A stretch of 64,000 bases of DNA from Streptomyces caatingaensis (GCF_001187435.1 NZ_LFXA01000009.1:372001-436000), one strand, 5' to 3'; numbered from the stretch's first letter, positions 1 through 8,729 are shown. Notes: generated by a model not told the origin, from the letters alone. Program-made: numbers and translations.

Positions 1-427
1 CGCGCAGGGCGACCGGCTGCTGGAGCGCTTCGGCTCGCTGCTGTCGCTGTGCGGCGCCCGGCTGCCGGGGGCGCTGGCGGCGCGCCTGGGCGGGGACGAG
101 TTCTGCCTGCTGACGGTGGGCCCGCCGGCGGACGAGGTGGTGCGCGCGGCCGAGGAACTCTGCCTGGCCGCCGGGCGGTTGGAGCTCGGCGAGGGCGTGG
201 CGTGCGGCGTCGCGTCCACCGGCGATCCGATCGGCGAGGTGCGGACGGCCCGCCGGCTGTTCCGGCTCGCGGACGCGGCGCAGTACCGGGCGAAGGCGGC
301 GGGGGCGCGCAAGCCGGTCGTCGCGGGGCGCGACGGGGGGCTCGCGGACCCGGTCGTCCGCCTCGCGGACCGCCCGCCGCGCCCGCCGGCGGCGGAACGG
401 CGCCGCTTCCGCGGGCGGCGGGCGTAG
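1..427 (+). CDS. GGDEF-domain protein, 3' end only (5' truncated by window edge)
   Basis: The reading frame is open from base 2 to the TAG at 425-427 and has no start inside the window. It contains a GGDEF signature (LGGDEFCLL) around residues 29-37 of the visible part, followed by the typical end of the domain (DAAQYRAKAAGARK). GGDEF domains make the second messenger c-di-GMP from two GTP molecules when the motif is intact, as it is here, and c-di-GMP controls development in Streptomyces through BldD. Whether sensory, membrane or EAL domains lie upstream cannot be seen. The tail after the domain is Arg/Pro-rich and probably unstructured. Confidence 0.85.
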   Translation, partial: AQGDRLLERFGSLLSLCGARLPGALAARLGGDEFCLLTVGPPADEVVRAAEELCLAAGRLELGEGVACGVASTGDPIGEVRTARRLFRLADAAQYRAKAAGARKPVVAGRDGGLADPVVRLADRPPRPPAAERRRFRGRRA

Positions 428-524
428 GGCGGGGCGGGCGGGGCATCTCTCCCGCCACCACGGCGTTGTACGGGACGGACTCACCTAGTGACAGGTGGCG
501 ATTCAGACCCTAGGGTGCCTGAAT

Positions 525-2078
525 ATGGATATGCAGATGCAGGGCGAAGTGGTGGTGGGCACGTCCGGAACGACCGCGGACGACGTAATCGCCGTGGCAC
601 GCCACGGCGCCCGCGTCCTCGTGTCCGACGAGGCCCTCGCCGCCGTGGCCGCCTCCCGTCAGGTCATCGAGGACCTGGCCGCCAAGCCGGACCCCGTCTA
701 CGGCGTCTCCACCGGCTTCGGCGCCCTCGCCGTCCGCCACATCAGCCCCGACCTGCGCGCCCGGCTCCAGCGCAACATCGTCCGCTCGCACGCGGCCGGC
801 ATGGGCCCCCGCGTGGAGCGCGAGGTCGTCCGCGCCCTGATGTTCCTGCGCCTGAAGACCCTCGCCTCGGGGCACACCGGCGTCCGCCCCGTCGTCGTCG
901 AGACGATGGCCGCCCTGCTCAACGCCGGGATCACACCCGTCGTCCACGAGTACGGCTCCCTCGGCTGCTCCGGCGACCTCGCCCCGCTCTCGCACTGCGC
1001 GCTCACGCTCATGGGCGAGGGCGAGGCGGAGGGCCCGGACGGCACCGTCCGCCCCGCCGCCGAACTGCTCGCCGCCCACCGCGTCGAGCCCGTCGAACTC
1101 CGCGAGAAGGAGGGGCTGGCGCTGCTCAACGGCACCGACGGCATGCTCGGCATGCTCGTCATGGCCTGCGCCGACCTCGCCCGGCTGATCACCTCCGCCG
1201 ACATCACCGCCGCGCTCTCCCTGGAGGCGCTGCTCGGCTCGGAGAAGGTCCTCGCCCCTGAGCTGCACGCCATCCGCCCGCACCCCGGCCAGGGGACGAG
1301 CGCCGCCAACATGCTGCGCGTCCTGGCCGGTTCGGGCCTCACCGGCCACCACCAGGACGAGGCGCCGCGCGTCCAGGACGCGTACTCGATCCGCTGCGCC
1401 CCGCAGGTCGCGGGCGCCGGGCGCGACACCCTCGCGCACGCCCGCCTGGTCGCGGACCGCGAGCTGGCCGCCGCCGTGGACAACCCCGTCGTCCTGCCCG
1501 ACGGCCGCGTCGAGTCCAACGGCAACTTCCACGGCGCGCCCGTCGCGTACGTCCTCGACTTCCTCGCCATCGCCGCCGCGGACCTCGCCTCCATCGCCGA
1601 GCGCCGCACCGACCGGCTGCTCGACCGGCACCGCTCGCACGGGCTGCCGCCGTTCCTCGCCGGCGACCCGGGCGTCGACTCCGGCCTGATGATCGCCCAG
1701 TACACGCAGGCCGCCCTGGTCAGCGAGATGAAGCGGCTGGCCGTGCCCGCCTCCGTGGACTCGATCCCGTCCTCCGCCATGCAGGAGGACCACGTCTCCA
1801 TGGGCTGGTCGGCCGCGCGCAAGCTGCGCACGGCGCTGGACGCGCTGACCCGCGTCATCGCCGTCGAACTGGTCGCCGCCACCCGGGCCGTCGAACTGCG
1901 CACCGGCCTCACGCCGTCCCCGGCCACCGCCGCCGTCCTGCGCGCGGTGCGCGCGGCGGGCGTCGAGGGCCCCGGCGAGGACCGCTTCCTCGCCCCCGAC
2001 CTCGCCCTCGCCGAGGCGTTCGTCCGCTCCGGCGGGCTCGTCGAGGCGGCGGAGGGGGAGACGGGTCCGCTGGGCTGA
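525..2078 (+). CDS. hutH: histidine ammonia-lyase
   Basis: Removes ammonia from L-histidine to give trans-urocanate, the first step of histidine catabolism, in the cytoplasm. The 517-residue protein has the family signature GSLGCSGDLAPLSH. The MIO electrophile would form from Cys148-Ser149-Gly150; the first residue is Cys rather than the usual Ala, as I recall for other Streptomyces histidases. Further conserved blocks are KEGLALLNGTDGM, VESNGNFHGAP and SSAMQEDHVSMGW. I chose the ATG at 525 because homologues begin MDM and then reach VVVGTSG quickly; an in-frame GTG lies at 495. No other hut genes are adjacent, which is normal in streptomycetes. Confidence 0.96.
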   Translation: MDMQMQGEVVVGTSGTTADDVIAVARHGARVLVSDEALAAVAASRQVIEDLAAKPDPVYGVSTGFGALAVRHISPDLRARLQRNIVRSHAAGMGPRVEREVVRALMFLRLKTLASGHTGVRPVVVETMAALLNAGITPVVHEYGSLGCSGDLAPLSHCALTLMGEGEAEGPDGTVRPAAELLAAHRVEPVELREKEGLALLNGTDGMLGMLVMACADLARLITSADITAALSLEALLGSEKVLAPELHAIRPHPGQGTSAANMLRVLAGSGLTGHHQDEAPRVQDAYSIRCAPQVAGAGRDTLAHARLVADRELAAAVDNPVVLPDGRVESNGNFHGAPVAYVLDFLAIAAADLASIAERRTDRLLDRHRSHGLPPFLAGDPGVDSGLMIAQYTQAALVSEMKRLAVPASVDSIPSSAMQEDHVSMGWSAARKLRTALDALTRVIAVELVAATRAVELRTGLTPSPATAAVLRAVRAAGVEGPGEDRFLAPDLALAEAFVRSGGLVEAAEGETGPLG

Positions 2079-2092
2079 GCGCGGGGGGTGGG

Positions 2093-2190
2093 GCGGGCGT
2101 CCCTTCCCGTGGTGGGCCGCCGCGCGGGCGTCCCTCCCTGCGGTGGGCCGCCGCGCGGGCCGAGTGACCGCACGGGCCGAGTGACCGCAC
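2093..2190. repeat. short tandem repeats downstream of hutH
   Basis: Two imperfect copies of a 31-bp unit (starting GCGGGCGTCCCT and ending in TGGGCCGCC) occupy 2093-2154. They run into two perfect tandem copies of the 17-bp unit GGGCCGAGTGACCGCAC at 2157-2173 and 2174-2190. The stretch separates the end of hutH from the convergent surface-protein remnant. No coding or hairpin function is evident. Confidence 0.7.
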
Positions 2191-2254
2191 GGGGGCGCGG
2201 CCGCTCCGGGCCGCGGAGCGGGGCGGGTCGCCCCGGTGGCCAGTGGCCGTACGC

Positions 2255-2652
2255 TCAGCCGCCGTTCGTCGCGGTGCGTGAGCGGCGCGCGGCGACCGTG
2301 ACGAGCGCCCCGCCCGCCGCGACGAAGGCGACGCCGCCGAGGACGTACGGGGTGGTGTCCACGCCGCCCGTGTCCGCGAGGCGCGCGGAGGACGGGGGCC
2401 GCGCCTCCGAGGCGGCGTGCGTCTCCGAGGCGGCGTGCGCCCGCGCGGGAGCGTGCGCTTCGGGGGCAGCCAGTGCCCTGGGGGGAGTGGGCGCCTTGGG
2501 GGGAGCGGGAGCCGAGGACACCGGAGACGCCGAGGACGCCGCGTGCCGTTCCGGCGTCGCGTTCGCGGGGCGGGTACGAACCAGCCCGCGCACAGGAGGG
2601 TTCCGGCGGCGACGGCGGTCAGCAGCGGGCGCAGCGGGCGGCGTGCGGTCAC
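2255..2652 (-). pseudogene. LPXTG-like (LADTG) sortase-anchored surface protein, disrupted by a one-base frameshift
   Basis: On the minus strand a GTG at 2652, preceded by GAGGGG at a good distance, starts a classic signal peptide: MTARRPLRP, then the hydrophobic stretch LLTAVAAGTLLCAGWFV, then PAP. That frame soon becomes arginine garbage. One base over, the frame continues as ANATPERHAASSAS, a low-complexity Ala/Pro/Ser stalk, then LADTGG, a hydrophobic helix (YVLGGVAFVAAGGALVTVA) and RR. This is a textbook cell-wall sorting signal. Adding one G to the run at 2567-2570 (or 2572-2574) joins the two halves into a protein of about 133 residues. So this is either a recent pseudogene or a homopolymer sequencing error. 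If intact it would be a small wall-anchored stalk without an enzymatic domain. Confidence 0.7.
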
Positions 2653-3095
2653 GGCGCATCCCCTCGGCGGTGCTCGGGAGCGGAGGAACGGGGCGGGGCA
2701 AGGGTGTTGGGCACGGTTCATGGGGCGGCGTCGCGGGACCGCGCGCGTCCGACGGACCGTCAAGGAACCCCGGTCGAACAGATGGTAGTGACCCGCACGG
2801 GTGATGGGGAAGCCGCGGGCCGCACGGAACCCGTAAGGGGCCCGGAGGCCCGGAGCGGACCCCGGCTTGGGCGGGGGCGGCTCTAGGGTCTTTACTGGAG
2901 GGTCTTCACCGGCGTGGTCTTCCCCACACTTTTCCCAACCGTGGAACGGGCGATTCGGGTCAGGCGTTCCCTATGCAGTGACCGGGACGGCCGGGCACCC
3001 GCGGGAGCCCGGCGGTGGGGGAGACCGAGGGGCGGAGGCGCCCCCGCGGCCCGGTTCCGTGGATGTCGGGGTCCAGAGCGATGGAGATGCGTGTG

Positions 3096-4367
3096 ATGAA
3101 GGACGGCAAGCGCCGCAAGGGCCTGGCGGCCGCGGCCGCCGTGCTCGGTGGTGTGCTCACCCTCGCCGCCTGCGGTGGCGGCGACGGCGACGACGGCAAG
3201 GGCGGCGGCAAGGACAAGTCGCAGAGCAAGGTCGACGCCGCGGCCGCCCAGGAAGCCTCCAAGGCGCAGATCAAGATCGCGACCAAGACCGGCACGGCCA
3301 ACGCCGGCGTCACGGCGGACGAGGCCAAGGTCACGGTCAGTGACGGTGAGCTCGTCAGCGTGAAGATGACGTCGCTGGACGAGAAGACGGGCAAGCAGAG
3401 CCCGGTCGAGGGCGAGCTGGCCGCGGACAAGAAGTCCTGGCTGCCGAAGAAGAACCTCGAGCGCTCGACCAAGTACCAGATCGTCGCCGAGGCGAAGGAC
3501 GCCGACGGCCGCAAGGCCGTGGCGAACTCGTCCTTCTCCACCGTCTCGCCGAACAACAGCTTCATCGGCTCCTTCACGCCCGAGGACGGCTCGACCGTCG
3601 GCGTCGGCATGCCGGTGTCGATCAACTTCGACAAGCCGATCAAGGACCGGAAGGCCGTCCAGTCGCACCTGGAGGTCACCTCCAGCAGCGGCCAGAAGGT
3701 CGTCGGCCACTGGTTCAACGACCAGCGGCTCGACTTCCGCCCCCAGGAGTACTGGAAGGCGAACTCCCAGGTCACCCTGAAGATGAGCCTCGACAAGGTC
3801 GAGGCCGCCCCGGGCATCAAGGGCATCCAGAACAAGACGGTGACCTTCAAGATCGGCCACTCGCAGGTCTCCACGGTCGACGCGAAGACCCACCAGATGA
3901 CGGTCGTCCGGGACGGCAAGGTCCTCAAGACCATCCCGATCTCGGCGGGCAGCCCCTCCAACCCGACGTACAACGGCCAGATGGTGATCTCCGAGAAGTT
4001 CAAGGAGACCCGGATGGACGGCTCGACCGTCGGCTTCACCAAGGGCGACGGCAAGGGCGAGTACGACATCCCGGACGTCCCGCACGCCATGCGCCTGTCC
4101 ACCTCCGGCACGTTCATCCACGGCAGCTACTGGGGCGGCGGCGTCTTCGGCAACGAGAACACCAGCCACGGCTGCGTCGGCCTGAAGGACGTGCAGGGCG
4201 CCAACGACCCGAACACGCCGGGTGCCTGGTTCTTCTCGAACTCCCAGATCGGCGACGTCGTCGTCGTCAAGAACTCGGACGACAAGACGATCGCCCCCGA
4301 CAACGGCCTCAACGGCTGGAACATGAGCTGGTCGGAGTGGGTCAAGGGCAGCGCCACCGGCGCCTGA
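3096..4367 (+). CDS. L,D-transpeptidase, lipoprotein
   Basis: Cross-links peptidoglycan stem peptides 3-to-3 outside the membrane. The first 26 residues are a lipoprotein signal (MKDGKRRKG, hydrophobic core, LTLAAC with Cys26 as the lipidated residue). A charged Gly/Lys linker and two Ig-like domains (about residues 60-260) follow, as in mycobacterial LdtMt2. The C-terminal YkuD domain has the catalytic motif HGSYWG...SHGCVGL with nucleophile Cys360. I chose ATG 3096 because GGAG sits 9 nt upstream; ATGs at 3081 and 3087 are alternatives. The 423-residue length fits the family. A strong terminator follows directly, so it is probably monocistronic. Confidence 0.93.
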   Translation: MKDGKRRKGLAAAAAVLGGVLTLAACGGGDGDDGKGGGKDKSQSKVDAAAAQEASKAQIKIATKTGTANAGVTADEAKVTVSDGELVSVKMTSLDEKTGKQSPVEGELAADKKSWLPKKNLERSTKYQIVAEAKDADGRKAVANSSFSTVSPNNSFIGSFTPEDGSTVGVGMPVSINFDKPIKDRKAVQSHLEVTSSSGQKVVGHWFNDQRLDFRPQEYWKANSQVTLKMSLDKVEAAPGIKGIQNKTVTFKIGHSQVSTVDAKTHQMTVVRDGKVLKTIPISAGSPSNPTYNGQMVISEKFKETRMDGSTVGFTKGDGKGEYDIPDVPHAMRLSTSGTFIHGSYWGGGVFGNENTSHGCVGLKDVQGANDPNTPGAWFFSNSQIGDVVVVKNSDDKTIAPDNGLNGWNMSWSEWVKGSATGA

Positions 4368-4386
4368 TCCCCGTCCCCACCCCTCC

Positions 4387-4431
4387 GCCGGGCGGCGGCC
4401 GCTGATCCCCGCGGCCGCCGCCCGGCTGTTT
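4387..4431 (+). terminator. strong intrinsic terminator after the L,D-transpeptidase gene
   Basis: Two perfect 16-bp arms (4387-4402 and 4411-4426, GC-only) are separated by the 8-nt loop TGATCCCC and followed by TGTTT. It starts 20 nt after the L,D-transpeptidase stop codon. Confidence 0.85.
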
Positions 4432-4530
4432 CGCGGCCGGCGTCTTCCCGTCCGTTCCCGTCCGTTCCCGGTCGTCGCGTTCCCGGCCGGCATCGTTCCG
4501 GCCACATTCCTGCTCGAAGGAGGCCCTCGC

Positions 4531-5778
4531 ATGGGCAAGCGCCGTGAGGCACCGCGTGAGGCACCGGAGGAGACCGCGCTCCGCGAGGCCGTCGAGGCGG
4601 CCGTGCGGCGGCTGCGCGCGCTCCCCGCGGCGGAGGTCGAGGACGCCGCCGTGGCCGCGGCCTCCCCCCTGGCGGCCTCGCCCGCCGGGCCGGAGGCGCT
4701 CGGCCGGGCGCTCCTGCGCACCGCCGAGGCCGAGGTGCGCGCCGCCTGGGAGCGCGGGTGGCAGCCCGCGGACGCCGTGCGGCTCGCCCGGCGGGACGCC
4801 CCGCCCGCCGCCGCGCGCTTCGTCCTCGACGCCGTCGCGGCGGAGGCCCGCCGCTATCCGTCCGGTGCCCTCACCGGCCGCTGGGGGCGGCAGCTCGACG
4901 ACCTGGACGCGGTGGTGTGGTGGGACGGCGACGGCGCGTTCCTCGACGGCTTCGCGCGGCGCGGGCGGACCGCCCGCTACGAGGCCGTCGCGGCGGCCCT
5001 GACCGCGCTGCGGCTGCTGGCCGGGCTGCCGCGGATCGAGCCCGCCGGGCCCGTGCCCTCCCGCACCGGCCGGCCCGCCGCCCCGCCCCTCTCCGCCATG
5101 CCCCTCTCCGTCCCGCCGAAGGCGCTCGGCCGGATCCGGGCGCTGCTCGCCAAGGCCGAGTCCACGGACTTCCCCGAGGAGGCCGAGGCGTTCTCCGCCA
5201 AGGCGCAGGAGCTGATGGCCCGGCACTCCCTCGACGCGGCCGCGCTCCCGGCCGGGCCCGGCGCGGCCTCCGACGCCCCCGGGGTGTGCCGCCTCGGCGT
5301 CGAGGGCCCCTACGAGCCCGCGAAGGCGCTGCTGCTCGACGCGGTCGCCGCGGCCAACCACTGCCGTGCCGTGTGGTCCTCCGAGCTCGGCTTCTCCACG
5401 GTCGTCGGCTTCGACGCGGACCTGGAGCTCGTCGAGCTCATGTACACCTCCCTCCTGGTGCAGGCCGACACCGCCATGCGCCGGGCCGCCGACGCCCACC
5501 ACCGGGGCGGCCGTTCGCGGCGCACCCGCGACTTCCGCGAGTCCTTCCTCATCGCCTACGCGTCCCGTATCGGCGACCGCCTCTCCGCCACGGCCCGCGA
5601 CGTCACCGCCCGCGAGGCGCCCCCCGAGGTGCTCCCGGCCCTGGCCGCCCGCGACCTCGCCGTCGGCGAGACCGCCGAACGCCTCTTCCCCGCCACCACC
5701 TCCCACCGGCTCCGGGGCCGCGACGCGGAGGGCTGGGCCCGGGGGCGGGAGGCGGCGGACGCGGCGCGGTTGCGGTAG
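4531..5778 (+). CDS. DUF2786 domain-containing protein
   Basis: A cytoplasmic protein of 415 residues with no signal peptide or membrane segment. The recognisable part is a DUF2786 block at about residues 193-235 (RIRALLAKAESTDFPEEAEAF, split here at the family core, then AKAQELMARHSLD). This small helical domain is found in actinobacterial proteins and in some phage-related proteins. The N-terminal 170 residues are Ala/Arg-rich helices with no domain I recognise. The C-terminal half has metallopeptidase-like spacing of His residues (DAHHRGGRSRRTRDFRESF) but no clear zinc motif. The ATG at 4531 has GGAGG nine bases upstream. Function unknown. Confidence 0.85.
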   Translation: MGKRREAPREAPEETALREAVEAAVRRLRALPAAEVEDAAVAAASPLAASPAGPEALGRALLRTAEAEVRAAWERGWQPADAVRLARRDAPPAAARFVLDAVAAEARRYPSGALTGRWGRQLDDLDAVVWWDGDGAFLDGFARRGRTARYEAVAAALTALRLLAGLPRIEPAGPVPSRTGRPAAPPLSAMPLSVPPKALGRIRALLAKAESTDFPEEAEAFSAKAQELMARHSLDAAALPAGPGAASDAPGVCRLGVEGPYEPAKALLLDAVAAANHCRAVWSSELGFSTVVGFDADLELVELMYTSLLVQADTAMRRAADAHHRGGRSRRTRDFRESFLIAYASRIGDRLSATARDVTAREAPPEVLPALAARDLAVGETAERLFPATTSHRLRGRDAEGWARGREAADAARLR

Positions 5779-5857
5779 GGCCCAGGGCAGTCGTCGCGGC
5801 CGCCCGAAAGGGTGACGGCGTTTCCCGGCGACGGGCGCCCGGTGCCGTCGCCCACGG

Positions 5858-5863
5858 CATACT
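5858..5863 (+). promoter_or_regulatory. candidate -10 element for a leaderless glycosyltransferase transcript
   Basis: CATACT, one base from the TATACT form of the -10 consensus, lies 6 nt before the ATG at 5870, and no Shine-Dalgarno sequence precedes that ATG. This is the arrangement expected when transcription starts at or next to the start codon. No good -35 is visible. Confidence 0.4.
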
Positions 5864-5869
5864 GCGCCC

Positions 5870-7117
5870 ATGCGAGTGGCCCTCATGACCGCCGGTTCCC
5901 GTGGTGACGTGGCTCCCTTCACGGGGCTGGGACATGCCCTGGAGCGGGCCGGGCACCGGGTGACGCTGGTGACGCACGCCCGGTTCGCACCCTTCGCCGA
6001 GGCCGCGGGGCTCGGGTTCCACGCGCTGCCCGTGGACCCGCGGGCGGAGCTCGCCAGTGAGCGGGGGCTCGCGCTGCAGCACAGCTCCACCGGCGCCGGA
6101 CAGCTCGCCAGAGTCGTCTCCCTCGCCAGAGCCGCCGTCGGGGCGATGGTGGACGACCTGGTGGCGGCCGCTCGGGAGGCCGATCTCCTGTTGCTCTCCA
6201 GCTCGTTGGGGGCGCTCGGGCACACCATCGCCGAGGGGCTGGGGCTGCCCAGCAGGGGGGTCTATCTCCAACCCCTCGCCGCCACGGCCGAGTTCGCCCC
6301 GCCCGTCATCGGCAGCGGCTCCTGGGGCGCGCCCTGCAACCGGATCGCCGGGCGGGCCGTGAACGCCGCCGTGGACGCCATCTTCGCCGACACCGTCCGC
6401 GCCCTGCGGTCCCGCCTGGGTCTGCCGCCCCGTGGCGGCCGTGCCGCCCGCCGCGCCCGGGAGCGCGGCGACTGGCCGATCCACCACGGCTTCAGCGGGC
6501 TCGTCGTCCCCCGGCCCCGCGACTGGCGCCCGGGGCTGACCGTGGACGGCTACTGGTGGCCGTACGACCCGCCGGGCACCGAACTTCCTCCGGACGTGCG
6601 GGACTTCCTCGCCGCCGGGCCGCCGCCCGTCTTCGTCGGGCTGGGCAGCGCCACCGTCCCGTACGCGGCGCGGGTGAGCGCCACCGTCGTACGGGCCCTG
6701 CGCGCCGCCGGGCTGCGCGGGATCGTCCAGCGCGGCTGGAGCGGGCTGGAGGCCCGCGGCGACGACCTGCTCACCGTCGGCGAACTCCCGCACGCCGCGC
6801 TCTTCCCGCACGTCGCCGCCGTGGTGCACCACGCCGGGGCGGGCACCACGGCCGCCGCCCTGCGCGCGGGCGTGCCCGCCGTGCCGCTGCCCCTGCAGTT
6901 CGACGCCGGCTTCTGGTCCGCCCGCGTCACCGCGCTCGGCGTCTCGCCCGGGCCCGTACCCCTGCGCCGCCTCACCGCCGACGCGCTGATCGCCGCCCTC
7001 GTGCGCGTCACCACCGACCCGTCCTACCGCGAACGCGCCCGCGCCCTGGGTGCCCGCATCCGCGCCGAGGACGGAACGGCCCCCGTCGTCGCGGCAATCG
7101 ACCGGCTGTGCCCGTAG
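5870..7117 (+). CDS. glycosyltransferase, GT1 family (UDP-glycosyl/macrolide glycosyltransferase type)
   Basis: A 415-residue GT-B enzyme predicted to transfer a sugar from a nucleotide donor to a lipophilic acceptor in the cytoplasm. The N-terminal Rossmann half begins MRVALMTAGSRGDVAPFTGLG, the usual sterol-glucosyltransferase/MGT opening. The C-terminal donor-binding half has GELPHAALFPHVAAVVHHAG followed by GTTAAALRAGVPAVPLPLQ, matching the GT1 signature with its nucleotide-binding HHAGAGT loop. It stands alone with no deoxysugar or polyketide genes nearby, so the acceptor cannot be inferred. It lies between a gene on the same strand and a repeat-rich convergent region. Confidence 0.92.
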   Translation: MRVALMTAGSRGDVAPFTGLGHALERAGHRVTLVTHARFAPFAEAAGLGFHALPVDPRAELASERGLALQHSSTGAGQLARVVSLARAAVGAMVDDLVAAAREADLLLLSSSLGALGHTIAEGLGLPSRGVYLQPLAATAEFAPPVIGSGSWGAPCNRIAGRAVNAAVDAIFADTVRALRSRLGLPPRGGRAARRARERGDWPIHHGFSGLVVPRPRDWRPGLTVDGYWWPYDPPGTELPPDVRDFLAAGPPPVFVGLGSATVPYAARVSATVVRALRAAGLRGIVQRGWSGLEARGDDLLTVGELPHAALFPHVAAVVHHAGAGTTAAALRAGVPAVPLPLQFDAGFWSARVTALGVSPGPVPLRRLTADALIAALVRVTTDPSYRERARALGARIRAEDGTAPVVAAIDRLCP

Positions 7118-7267
7118 CCGTGCGCCGAGCCGGCGCAGCCATGCCCTGAACGTGCTCACGATGCCCCCCCGTGTGCGTCTCTCCGACGTTGAGGACATCG
7201 TGCCGCACGCCACTGACAACGCCCCCGTGGCGGGGAGTCCGGCCGCCTGCTCCCCGATCTCACCGTC

Positions 7268-7445
7268 CCATTCCTGGAGTTCAGCGGGCCCGCTCCCCGA
7301 ATTCAGCGGGCTCCTCTCCCGAGTTCAGCAGGTCGGGGTCGGCTCCCCGAGAGCTCGGCGGGCCCGCTCCTCCGAGTTCAGCAGGCCGGCTCCCCGAGAG
7401 TCCAGCGTGCCGGCCCCCCCGAGAGCTCAGCGGGCCCGCTCCTCC
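7268..7445. repeat. degenerate tandem repeats built on the 3' end of the MFS gene
   Basis: About five imperfect copies of a 25-36 bp unit alternate GAGTTCAGC-like and GCGGGCCCGCTCC-like blocks. The block at 7421-7445, which encodes the last residues and stop codon of the MFS transporter, recurs at 7349-7373 with one mismatch. Each full unit contains the palindrome AGCGGGCCCGCT or its core (7283-7294, 7358-7367, 7429-7440). The rest of 7118-7267 holds no gene that I can see. Confidence 0.75.
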
Positions 7446-8659
7446 GCCCGGCCCCGTCCCGCCAGCGCCCCCGTGATCCCCATCGGTACCGCCAGCACCA
7501 CGAGCGCGACCAGTCCCGCCGTCCAGCCGCCGGTCAGGTCGCGGGCCGCGCCGAAGGCCACGGGGCCGGCGGCGGCCAGCAGGTAGCCCACGCACTGGGA
7601 CATCGCGGACAGGAGTCCGGCCTCGTGCGCCGTGCGGGCGCGCAGGGACATGTAGGCGATGCCCAGGGAGAGCACGGCGCCGAGCCCGAGGCCCAGCAGC
7701 ACGGACCACACCACGGCCGGAGCCCCGCCCGGGGCCGCTAGCATGCCCGCGAAGGCGGCCACGCACAGCGCCGTGCCCCCCACCGCCAACCAGCCCTGGC
7801 GGAGGGAGCGTTGGGCCCACACCGGCACCGACAGCGAGGTGATCACGGCGGATCCCATGCACACCGCCAGCAGCCCCCCGGCGCCGCCCTCCGACCAGCC
7901 GTGGTCGACGGCGAACGACGGCAGCCAGGTGGTCGCCGTGTAGTAGAGGAGGGACTGGAACGCGTAGAACAGGGCGACCGCCCAGGCCAGTCCGCTGCGC
8001 CACACCGAACCGTCCGCCCGCGCCGCGGCCGCCGGCCGCTCCCCCCGGCGGCGCAGCCGCGGCGCCCACACGGCGAGGGCGGCCAGCGCCGGAACGCTCC
8101 ACAGGGCGAGGCCTCCGGCCCACGACAGCGACAGCGCGTCCCGCAGTGGGACGGTCGTGGCCGCCGCGACCGCGCCGCCGCCGACGAGCATGGTGGTGTG
8201 CAGGCCGGACATCAGCCCGACCCGCCGCGCGAAGTCCCGCTTGATCAGCGCGGTGACGACCACGTTGGCGACCGCCACCGCCGTACCGGCCAGGAACGAC
8301 CCGGCGAACAGCGGGAACGGCGCCGGGACGAGGCGCACCGCAGTGCCGCACAGCAGTACCGCCAGCACCGCGACCAGCGTCCGCTCCATGCCCCAGCGGC
8401 GGGCCAGCCGCGGCGCGAGCGGGGCGAAGACGCCGAAGCAGACCAGCGGCAGCGTGGAGAGCGCGCCGGCGCCGCCGTTGGAGAGGCCGGTCGCGTGCCG
8501 GATGTCGTCCAGCAGCGGGGAGACCGCGACGATGGCGGGTCGCATGTTGACGCCGACGAGCAGGACGGCGAGGGCGTAGGGGAGCAGGCGGCGGCGGTCG
8601 GCGGCGGGAGCCGGGGCCGGGGCCGTCGTGCGGGATTCCAGGTCCGGTGAGGGGGTCAC
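7427..8659 (-). CDS. MFS transporter, CynX/NimT family
   Basis: A twelve-helix major facilitator of about 410 residues. The first helix carries VLLVGVNMRPAIVAVSPLL and is followed by LARRWGMERTL, typical of the cyanate/2-nitroimidazole (CynX/NimT) subgroup, whose substrates are mostly unknown and which usually exports small organic compounds. I chose GTG 8659 (MTPSPDLESR) because GGAAGGA stands a proper distance upstream; ATG 8665 overlaps that Shine-Dalgarno sequence. The gene is divergent from the DUF2180 gene. Its promoter contains a perfect TTAGAC-TCT-GTCTAA inverted repeat, so repression by an unlinked regulator is likely. Its 3' end is part of a tandem repeat array. Confidence 0.9.
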   Translation of the reverse strand: MTPSPDLESRTTAPAPAPAADRRRLLPYALAVLLVGVNMRPAIVAVSPLLDDIRHATGLSNGGAGALSTLPLVCFGVFAPLAPRLARRWGMERTLVAVLAVLLCGTAVRLVPAPFPLFAGSFLAGTAVAVANVVVTALIKRDFARRVGLMSGLHTTMLVGGGAVAAATTVPLRDALSLSWAGGLALWSVPALAALAVWAPRLRRRGERPAAAARADGSVWRSGLAWAVALFYAFQSLLYYTATTWLPSFAVDHGWSEGGAGGLLAVCMGSAVITSLSVPVWAQRSLRQGWLAVGGTALCVAAFAGMLAAPGGAPAVVWSVLLGLGLGAVLSLGIAYMSLRARTAHEAGLLSAMSQCVGYLLAAAGPVAFGAARDLTGGWTAGLVALVVLAVPMGITGALAGRGRAEERAR

Positions 8660-8684
8660 GAGCATCCTTCCGTCCGACGCTTGG

Positions 8685-8701
8685 CTTAGACTCTGTCTAA
8701 G
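8685..8701. promoter_or_regulatory. operator CTTAGAC-TCT-GTCTAAG upstream of the MFS gene
   Basis: A perfect 7-bp inverted repeat with a 3-bp spacer lies 26-42 nt upstream of the MFS start. It directly abuts the -35 of the divergent DUF2180 promoter, so one bound dimer could control both genes. The same half-sites and spacing recur at 32536-32550 before an unlinked gene. Confidence 0.7.
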
Positions 8702-8729
8702 TTGCAACGTCATCCAAATTTGCTACGCT
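8702..8729 (+). promoter_or_regulatory. housekeeping-type promoter for the DUF2180 gene
   Basis: TTGCAA (8702-8707) and TACGCT (8724-8729) are separated by 16 bp and match the -35/-10 pattern of HrdB-type promoters. A transcript would carry a leader of about 95 nt before the ATG at 8831. Confidence 0.5.

Noticed and set aside
966..974. Cys-Ser-Gly instead of Ala-Ser-Gly at the HutH MIO site
   Set aside because: As far as I recall, Streptomyces histidases normally form the MIO group from Cys-Ser-Gly, so this is family-typical and not a lost active site.
2093..2190. Possible CRISPR array
   Set aside because: Two-copy adjacent repeats without spacers; no cas genes anywhere in the window.
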